The notes beneath the pieces are model-generated. The model was not told the origin of the DNA. It saw only the letters and a list, made by a program, of their open reading frames with translations, and did no database searches. Below are positions 25,323 through 31,127 of a stretch of DNA of 31,127 bases, piece by piece (positions within the stretch are counted from its first letter, which is position 1; each line of letters opens with the position of its first letter). The DNA comes from Balneolia bacterium (lineage in GTDB: Bacteria > Bacteroidota > Rhodothermia > Balneolales > Cyclonatronaceae), in assembly GCA_003566395.1 (NCBI GenBank), contig PXDL01000596.1:1-31127 (forward strand), given 5' to 3'. A program made the position numbers and the translations under genes.

Positions 25323-26036
25323 ATGTTTTTCGTATTTGATGTAGAATCCGTTCCCGATTTTGATTTTGTACGAACCGTTCTGGATCAGCCTGCCGATATG
25401 GAAGAGGAAGCCCTGCTGGAGCTTGCCGCTGAGGAACTAGCGCGGAATAAATCGGGCTTTTTGCCCCCCATGTTTCACCGCATGGTTTCATGGGTGGGCT
25501 TGTGGATCGATAATTCCGGGGAGCCAAAAAACAAGGTGGCATGGTCGGGTGAGGATGAAAAACAAGGTCTGACGGAGTTAATTCAGGCGCTTTCCGTCTA
25601 TAAAGATTTCGGACTTATTCATCATAACGGCCGCGGATTCGATCTGCCGCTGATCACCTATCGCTCCCTCAAACACGGACTGCAGCTGCCTCGCCGTCTT
25701 AGTCATCACGATATACGGTATCGTTTCAGCCGGCAAAACATAGATTTGGTTGATGAATTCAGTAATTACGGCGCCAGCTCATGGCCCAAACTGAACCATC
25801 TCGGGCAGCTGATCGGCATTCCGTTTAAGCAGACAGGCCACGGGGAGGACGTGCTGGAAATGTTCCGGGCCGGTGAGCTAAGTAAGATTGAACATTACTG
25901 CTATGAAGATGTCATCGCCACCTACCTTATCTGGCTCTATATGAAATACAATAACGGCGATTTCACCCTGCAGCACTTCAGTCAGCTTCGCGACCGCGCC
26001 CTTCAGAAAATCAAAGAGATTCAGTCTAAACCCTGA
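25323..26036 (+). CDS. Predicted 3'-5' exonuclease, PolB-like (DnaQ fold)
   Basis: The 237-residue nuclease shows the DEDD ribonuclease-H-like motifs: Exo I FDVESVPD (Asp6, Glu8), Exo II HNGRGFDLP (Asp near 104), and Exo III YCYEDVIATY (Asp near 205). The spacing and the NGRGFDLP form match the predicted PolB-like exonuclease family (DNA_pol_B_exo2). It probably trims DNA or RNA 3' ends with two metal ions; its biological role is not known. It starts 7 nt after the antiporter stop, so they are likely co-transcribed, an unexpected pairing. Confidence 0.87.
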   Translation: MFFVFDVESVPDFDFVRTVLDQPADMEEEALLELAAEELARNKSGFLPPMFHRMVSWVGLWIDNSGEPKNKVAWSGEDEKQGLTELIQALSVYKDFGLIHHNGRGFDLPLITYRSLKHGLQLPRRLSHHDIRYRFSRQNIDLVDEFSNYGASSWPKLNHLGQLIGIPFKQTGHGEDVLEMFRAGELSKIEHYCYEDVIATYLIWLYMKYNNGDFTLQHFSQLRDRALQKIKEIQSKP

Positions 26037-26044
26037 CTGCGGAT

Positions 26045-26076
26045 AAAAAAAAGCCCTCCGGATTTCCGGAAGGCTT
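26045..26076 (-). terminator. Rho-independent terminator of the glg genes
   Basis: A 10-11-bp stem (26051-26061 with 26066-26076, one mismatch) encloses an ATTT loop. On the minus strand it is followed by eight T residues. It lies 25 nt after the glgC stop. On the plus strand it could also slow transcription leaving the exonuclease gene, but the plus-side T-run is weak. Confidence 0.85.
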
Positions 26077-26100
26077 CAGTTTAGGTTCGGAATCCTTTAA

Positions 26101-27369
26101 TCAGATAACGGTCCCGTCTTTCAGAACGGCGTTTTTGGGGACCACAACAATGCCTTCGACCACGCTGTAATTTTCGAAGGTACCGTCTTCGAGATGAGTA
26201 CCGCCGTTTATACGCACGTCATTTCCGATGCGCGAGTTTTTATCGATGATGCAGTTCTGGATAAAACAACGCTCACCGATACCCACCGGAGGTTTTTCTC
26301 CATGCCGGTTCGAAATTTCCTCGAATTTTGGGAAATAGTCGTTACCCATAACGATGCTGTCAACCACCGTGGTTCCGCGGCCGATTCTCGACCGGATTCC
26401 AACCAGAGAATGCTCGATACGACTGGCCTCCACAATACAACCTTCCGCAATAATGGAGCGCTCCAGGGCGGTACCGCTCACCTTCGAAGCCGGCAGCATA
26501 CGGGCGCGGGTGTACACCATGCGAGAGGTATCGTAGAGGTTAAACTGCGGCATAGGTTCGGTAAGCGAGAGATTGGCTTCAAAGAACGATTTAATCGTCC
26601 CGATATCGGTCCAGTAGCCGTCGTATATATAAGAGGTGATTTTTCGCCCGCCATCTATAGCGGAAGGCATAATCTCCTTGCCAAAGTCCGTTGCGTCGGG
26701 TTTTTCGTCAAAAAGCTCCTTAAGCACAGACCGGTTGAAAATGTAAATACCCATAGATGCCAGATAATCTTTACCCTGTTTTTTCAACTCTTCGGGCACA
26801 TCGGAAGTCCAGTCTTTAAGCTGATCGGGTTTGGGTTTTTCAATAAAGGAATCTATGCCGTGATCCTGGCCCACTTTCATAATCCCGAACCCGGTTGCAT
26901 CATCCGCGGTAACGGGTATGGTTGCGATGGAAATCTCGGCCTTGTTGGCAATATGATGATCCAGCATCTCTTTGAAATCCATCTGATAGAGCTGGTCGCC
27001 GGAGAGAATAAGCAAATAATCAAAATCATGATTATCCATGTGATGCAGCGATTGACGCACTGCATCGGCTGTGCCCTGAAACCAGCTTTGGCTGCTAATT
27101 GTCTGCTCGGCTGCAAGCACATCTACAAATCCGGAGCTGAATACATCGAAGCTGAAGGTGTTTTTTACATGCCGGTTTAGTGAAGCTGAATTGAATTGTG
27201 TAAGCACGTAGATCTTGCGAATATTTGAATTCAGACAGTTCGATATGGGGATATCCACCAGTCGGTATTTCCCTCCGATGGGTACAGCCGGTTTGGATCT
27301 GCTTCGGGTAAGCGGAAATAATCTCGATCCCTGACCGCCACCAAGTATTACTGCTAATACATTATCCAT
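26101..27369 (-). CDS. glgC: Glucose-1-phosphate adenylyltransferase (ADP-glucose pyrophosphorylase)
   Basis: Makes ADP-glucose from glucose-1-phosphate and ATP, the committed step of glycogen synthesis. The catalytic N-terminal domain begins VILGGGQGSRLFPLTRSRSKP, then KYRLVDIPISNCLNSN, WFQGTADAVRQ and SGDQLYQMDF. The substrate-binding FIEKPKPDQL is near residue 195. The C-terminal part is a left-handed beta-helix (residues about 300-420) for allostery and oligomerisation. The 422-residue length is normal. It lies 88 nt downstream of glgA, ahead of a clear terminator. Confidence 0.96.
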   Translation of the reverse strand: MDNVLAVILGGGQGSRLFPLTRSRSKPAVPIGGKYRLVDIPISNCLNSNIRKIYVLTQFNSASLNRHVKNTFSFDVFSSGFVDVLAAEQTISSQSWFQGTADAVRQSLHHMDNHDFDYLLILSGDQLYQMDFKEMLDHHIANKAEISIATIPVTADDATGFGIMKVGQDHGIDSFIEKPKPDQLKDWTSDVPEELKKQGKDYLASMGIYIFNRSVLKELFDEKPDATDFGKEIMPSAIDGGRKITSYIYDGYWTDIGTIKSFFEANLSLTEPMPQFNLYDTSRMVYTRARMLPASKVSGTALERSIIAEGCIVEASRIEHSLVGIRSRIGRGTTVVDSIVMGNDYFPKFEEISNRHGEKPPVGIGERCFIQNCIIDKNSRIGNDVRINGGTHLEDGTFENYSVVEGIVVVPKNAVLKDGTVI

Positions 27370-27457
27370 AGCTTTCTTATAGTTATGTCGGCGGGCTGCG
27401 AAAACTGTTCAATAAACCTAAATAGCCAAAGAACGGTTTTTCGAAGCTATCCGACTG

Positions 27458-28894
27458 TTAATGTTTTAGTTCTTTGTATAATTCAAGATAAGCTGCTGCT
27501 GACCTGTTCCATGTGAAATCAAGCTTCATGATTTTTTTTCGGATTGCCTTAAAACTTTTCTGGTCCTCATAAAGTCCCACCGCCCGGTAGAGGGCGTGCA
27601 GGGCATCGTCGGTGGTAAAATGCCTGAATCTGATACCATACCCGTCTTCCTCTCCAATGTCCCTCACCGAATCCTTGAGACCGCCCACTTCTCTGACCAC
27701 CGGTATGGTGCCGTAGCGCATGGCGAACATCTGATTGAGACCGCAGGGTTCTACCCTGGAAGGCATCACAATAAAATCGGCCCCGGCATAAATCTTTCTG
27801 GAAAGGGCCTCGTTGTACTGAATGGATGTATCAAAAAAACCGGTGTAATCCTTAGACATCATCCTGAGTCGCTCCTGAAGCCAGTGGTCTCCTGTTCCGA
27901 GCACCACAAAAGAAGCCTTGCCTCCCTGCTCCAGAAAATCACTGATGACATCGGGCAGTAAATCGGCACCTTTCTCCTTAACCAGCCGCCCGATAAATGC
28001 AAATAACGGATAATTGGTGTTCAGGTTGAAATAATCACATATAAAGCGTTTGCTCTTTTCCTTGCCTTTATCCACTGTTTTTACCGAATAGTGAAACTCC
28101 AGCATCGGATCTTTAGAAGGGTCCCAGACCTCGTTATCAATTCCGTTTATGATGCCGCGGCACTTTCCTTTCTCCGCGCGCAGCAACCCCTCCAGGCCGT
28201 TGGCCGAATGCTGAAGTTCCTTCATGTACGATTCGGAAACCGTCGTTACCTGCCACGCCTTTCGGATACCGGCCGAAAGCGCATTCAGACGTCCGCCCCA
28301 GTTAATAAAGCCGTACTGACCCGGATAAATTTCGGGAAGCAGGCTTGCTTTTCCCATGTCGTAGTTGCCGTGGTATTCCCCGTTATGAATGGTCAGGATG
28401 GTGGCCACGCCGTTCATATCACTAAATGAAGGGCACGATGTAATCATAAACGGCACAAGGGCGGTGTGATGGTCGTGACAATGAATGACATCGGGATAGG
28501 TGGAAAATGTGCGCATCCATTCAAGAGCCGCCAGCTGAAAACTGAGATATCGCTCGAATTCGTCCCAGTAACCATATCCGCTGTCGGCATCAACATAAAT
28601 CCCTTTCCTGTCGAGCCGGCCCGGAACATGCACCAGATAGAGCGGAAAACCGAGTTCATCACCTTCAACTTTATGAATTTCGAAATGAAACATCTCTCCG
28701 CCCATGTACGTACTTCCGGCGTGCACAACCTGAATGCTCCGCTGGTTGATCCAGTCGTTATTAAAACGCGGCATAACCACCCAGGCATCGGCTCCTGATT
28801 TACGCTGGTATTTCGGAAGAGAACCGGTTACATCCGCAAGGCCCCCTGTTTTAGCTACCGGATAGCATTCAAAGCTTAAGTGAATAATGTTCAT
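27458..28894 (-). CDS. glgA: Glycogen synthase (ADP-glucose, GT5)
   Basis: Extends alpha-1,4-glucan from ADP-glucose. The start is set at ATG 28894 (MNIIHLSFECYPVAKTGGLADV), giving the usual 478 residues; an earlier ATG at 28966 adds an N-terminus foreign to the family. The donor-binding KTGGL is at residues about 14-18. CHDHHTALVP and the second-domain INGIDNEVWDPSKD and FIGRLVKEKGADLL follow, then MPSRVEPCGLNQMFAMRYGTIPVVREVGGLKDSV. All are classical GlgA landmarks. It precedes glgC on the same strand. Confidence 0.96.
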   Translation of the reverse strand: MNIIHLSFECYPVAKTGGLADVTGSLPKYQRKSGADAWVVMPRFNNDWINQRSIQVVHAGSTYMGGEMFHFEIHKVEGDELGFPLYLVHVPGRLDRKGIYVDADSGYGYWDEFERYLSFQLAALEWMRTFSTYPDVIHCHDHHTALVPFMITSCPSFSDMNGVATILTIHNGEYHGNYDMGKASLLPEIYPGQYGFINWGGRLNALSAGIRKAWQVTTVSESYMKELQHSANGLEGLLRAEKGKCRGIINGIDNEVWDPSKDPMLEFHYSVKTVDKGKEKSKRFICDYFNLNTNYPLFAFIGRLVKEKGADLLPDVISDFLEQGGKASFVVLGTGDHWLQERLRMMSKDYTGFFDTSIQYNEALSRKIYAGADFIVMPSRVEPCGLNQMFAMRYGTIPVVREVGGLKDSVRDIGEEDGYGIRFRHFTTDDALHALYRAVGLYEDQKSFKAIRKKIMKLDFTWNRSAAAYLELYKELKH

Positions 28895-29215
28895 AAAATA
28901 ATATTCTCTGTTCCTGTATTCGTGTATTTTCATCCCTGCACCGGAAGGCATCACAAATACCTTCACAATCAGGACGGCAATCTGAGGGCATTATACATTA
29001 AAGCACTCAAAAATAAAATTATGAGACCTGATTAAACCGATGTTTTTCCACCTCTGACCTGCATGATACATATACACTTTTTCAAAATTTGTACTGCTTA
29101 AGCCCTGTATCTTATATAATGTAATCGCCCCCTTTCAACGTTCGCTTTATGACACTCTTTTGGCACACGCATTCATTTTCCCTTTCTTCTAACCTCAACC
29201 AACAAACAGCTTTTC
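28895..29215. other. Divergent intergenic region between glgA and the ABC exporter genes
   Basis: TATAAT on the minus strand at 28990-28995 lies about 95 nt before glgA. TATAAT on the plus strand at 29115-29120, with TTGTAC 20 nt upstream (29089-29094), lies about 95 nt before the ABC gene. These are candidate -10 boxes; the spacer of the second is longer than the sigma-70 optimum. No riboswitch or small RNA was recognised. Confidence 0.35.
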
Positions 29216-30145
29216 ATGCACATAATTGAAGTCAATAACATTGTGAAACGCTACGGCAGCTTTACAGCTGTAGATGGCGTTTCGTTCAAGGTTCCGGAGG
29301 GTAAGATTTTCGGTGTACTCGGCCCGAACGGTGCCGGGAAAACCACAACCATCCGGATGATCAACTTCATCACCGTACCCGATGAGGGTCAGGTACTTAT
29401 CAAGGGTGAGCCGGCAGGACCTCAAAGCCAGCAGGTGATCGGTTATCTTCCCGAAGAGAGGGGGCTTTACAAGAAAATGAAAGTGGGCGAACAGCTTTTG
29501 TACCTGGCCCGACTTAAAGGTATGAGTGACCGCGATGCGCGTAAATCGCTTCAGTACTGGCTCGAACGTTTTAAAGCCGACGGCTGGGTGAAGAAAGAGC
29601 TGGGCGAACTTTCCAAAGGCCAGCAGCAGAAAATTCAGTTTATTTCCACAATTGCCCACGACCCTGAAATTTGCATTTTCGACGAACCGTTCAGCGGGCT
29701 CGACCCCATTAACAGTGAACTGCTTCGCGAGGTAATCATAGAGCTGAACCGGAAAGGCAAAACCATTCTTTTCGCCACGCACCGCATGGAACAGGTGGAA
29801 CAGATGTGCGATGAAATTTGCCTGTTTAACGAAGGCGGCCTACTGCTCACCGGCGCGCTGAGCGAAATTAAACGCTCCTTCGGGGCCAACACGGTTAAGA
29901 TTGAGTTTACAGGTGACGGCCGCTTCATCGATGAACTGAAAAACGTGCGGGTCAACAACCGCTCATCCAACTTTGCTGAAATCCGGCTGCTGGACGGCGT
30001 AACCGAGCAAGATATACTTCAGGAGTCTATCAAGCATGTTCAGCTCACTCATTTCGAGTTTGTGCAACCAAGCCTGAACGAAATTTTCATCACCACAGTA
30101 AACGACGCCACGGCCCGCAAACAGATACAGGAGAAGATTCAATGA
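29216..30145 (+). CDS. ABC transporter ATP-binding protein, NatA-like
   Basis: The 309-residue ATPase has Walker A GPNGAGKTT (36-44), a YLPEERGLY segment at the Q-loop position where Glu replaces Gln (usual for this subfamily), signature LSKGQ (about 132-136), Walker B ICIFDEP (Asp156, Glu157) and H-loop His near 190. A C-terminal accessory domain follows (residues 215-300). It should energise the adjacent ABC-2-type permease; its stop overlaps that gene's ATG (ATGA), so translation is coupled. NatA/YhaQ relatives export Na+ or antibiotics; the substrate here is unknown. Confidence 0.9.
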   Translation: MHIIEVNNIVKRYGSFTAVDGVSFKVPEGKIFGVLGPNGAGKTTTIRMINFITVPDEGQVLIKGEPAGPQSQQVIGYLPEERGLYKKMKVGEQLLYLARLKGMSDRDARKSLQYWLERFKADGWVKKELGELSKGQQQKIQFISTIAHDPEICIFDEPFSGLDPINSELLREVIIELNRKGKTILFATHRMEQVEQMCDEICLFNEGGLLLTGALSEIKRSFGANTVKIEFTGDGRFIDELKNVRVNNRSSNFAEIRLLDGVTEQDILQESIKHVQLTHFEFVQPSLNEIFITTVNDATARKQIQEKIQ

Positions 30146-31127
30146 TCGATTTCAACAAATTCTTCATCATTTTCAAGCGGGAATACATCACCCGCGTTAC
30201 GAATAAAGCCTACATCATCACCACCATACTGGCCCCGTTGATTTTTCTGGCTTTTATTCTGATACCTATCGCCATCGCCCTGTTATCACCCGATACCGAG
30301 CGCGTGGTGGCCGTCGTGGATGAAACCGGGACCATTGCTCCACGAATGGCCCAAATCGACTCCACTCAGTACATCTCCCTGTCGGATAAAACCATCGAAG
30401 AAATCCGTACCATGGTCACCCGCGATGAAATTCAGGGGTATGTTGTTGTGGATGAAGACATAATTGCCGGCAACCGCACGCCCGAGCTGATTTACAGCGG
30501 AACGGGCGGGATGGCCTTCGTTTCGGAAGTCCGGAATGCACTGCGGTCCAGTATCCGGGATGAAAAGCTCGACAGGGCCGAAGTAACCGAAGAAGTACGC
30601 GCCATTATGAACGAACGTATCGCATTATCAACCCGCGTTCTAACCGAAACCGGCGAAGAAGAGCAGGATACCAGTGCCCTGTTTGTGGTCGGGCTGGTGC
30701 TTGGTATGGTTATGTACACCGCGATGTTTGTGTACGGCGGAATAGTGATGCGGGGCGTTATTGAGGAAAAAACCAGCCGTATTGTGGAAGTGATCGTTTC
30801 TTCCGTACGGCCTTTCGAGTTGCTTATGGGTAAAGTGATGGGCGTGGGTGCCCTGGCCGTAACCCAATTCCTGTTTTGGGCTCTTGCCATCGCCGGCATC
30901 TCGGCGGCCAGTACGCCCCTGCTGCTCTACTTCATGGGCAACGGCGTGGCCGATTCCGACGCAGCGGCGGCAGCCCAGGCTGAGCTTCCCTTCACCATAC
31001 CGGATATCAGCGGCGGACTGATCGTGGGTTTTATTGTCTTTTTCGCTCTGGGTTATCTGATGTACAGCGCGCTTTTTGCAGCCGTCGGGTCGGCCCTCGA
31101 ATCTGAGACCGAAAACCAGCAGCTCAC
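30142..31127 (+). CDS. ABC-2 type permease, NatB-like (3' end beyond window)
   Basis: The first 328 codons are visible. An N-terminal cytoplasmic stretch (FFIIFKREYITRVTNKAYI) leads to a first transmembrane helix (about 27-50), then a large extracytoplasmic domain to about residue 165. Further helices follow, with the subfamily pattern RGVIEEKTSRIVEVIVSSVRP before a helix. This matches NatB/YhaP-type permeases that pair with the ATPase directly upstream. The reading frame is open at the right edge, so the end is not seen. Confidence 0.88.
   Translation, partial: MIDFNKFFIIFKREYITRVTNKAYIITTILAPLIFLAFILIPIAIALLSPDTERVVAVVDETGTIAPRMAQIDSTQYISLSDKTIEEIRTMVTRDEIQGYVVVDEDIIAGNRTPELIYSGTGGMAFVSEVRNALRSSIRDEKLDRAEVTEEVRAIMNERIALSTRVLTETGEEEQDTSALFVVGLVLGMVMYTAMFVYGGIVMRGVIEEKTSRIVEVIVSSVRPFELLMGKVMGVGALAVTQFLFWALAIAGISAASTPLLLYFMGNGVADSDAAAAAQAELPFTIPDISGGLIVGFIVFFALGYLMYSALFAAVGSALESETENQQL

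Noticed and set aside
26194..27180. 328-codon plus-strand frame opposite glgC
   Set aside because: Shadow of glgC, whose motifs are unmistakable on the minus strand.
1..31127. Search for mobile elements, CRISPR, defence or toxin-antitoxin genes
   Set aside because: No transposase, integrase, regular repeat array, Cas, restriction or toxin motif was found on either strand.

Overview
The window reads as chromosomal DNA from a moderate-GC, free-living bacterium of the Bacteroidota/Balneolota/Rhodothermota sphere. I infer this from four things: an atp operon that runs atpI-like genes-B-E-F-H-A-G with no atpD/atpC, an 'a' subunit with a secreted N-terminal extension, bactofilin plus LytM next to the ATP synthase, and Shine-Dalgarno sites that are mostly weak or absent. 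The genus cannot be fixed from sequence alone. No phage, transposon, CRISPR array or restriction system was seen; this is mainly a housekeeping and cell-envelope region.

Layout. Positions 1-7795 hold cell-envelope and surface-glycan genes: a truncated PglK-like ABC flippase (-), an orphan P-loop kinase-like protein (+), a GT4 glycosyltransferase (-), an HTTM-like membrane protein overlapping a small membrane-anchored partner (-), a GT-A glycosyltransferase (-) and a secreted lipocalin-like (AttH/CrtC-type) protein (-). Positions 7849-9890 hold a stand-alone MlaC-type lipid carrier and a TolC-family outer-membrane channel. A tRNA-Ser(UGA) with a strong terminator lies between tolC and the ATP synthase operon. 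Positions 10134-17226 form one minus-strand block: M23 peptidase, bactofilin, atpZ, an atpI-like gene, atpB, E, F, H, A, G. Upstream of it on the same strand are a second GT4, guaB (IMPDH) and a Kef-type antiporter with two Usp domains.

From 22.5 kb there is a divergent gene, a second CPA2 antiporter carrying Usp-like domains and a C-terminal domain resembling PTS EIIA, followed at 7 nt by a DnaQ-fold 3'-5' exonuclease. Glycogen genes glgA-glgC (-) follow, ending in a clear terminator. The right edge holds a NatA/NatB-like ABC ATPase and a truncated permease (+).

The genes work in recognisable sets: ATP synthesis (F0 and most of F1, with beta and epsilon expected elsewhere), cell shape (LytM and bactofilin), cation/proton homeostasis (two divergent antiporters), glycogen storage (GlgA/GlgC), and envelope glycan/lipid handling. 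The most unusual signals are the antiporter-Usp-EIIA-like fusion with Lys where the phospho-acceptor His should be, its N-terminus with no AUG codon, the HTTM/partner pair, and a 21-codon ORF just upstream of the M23 gene.
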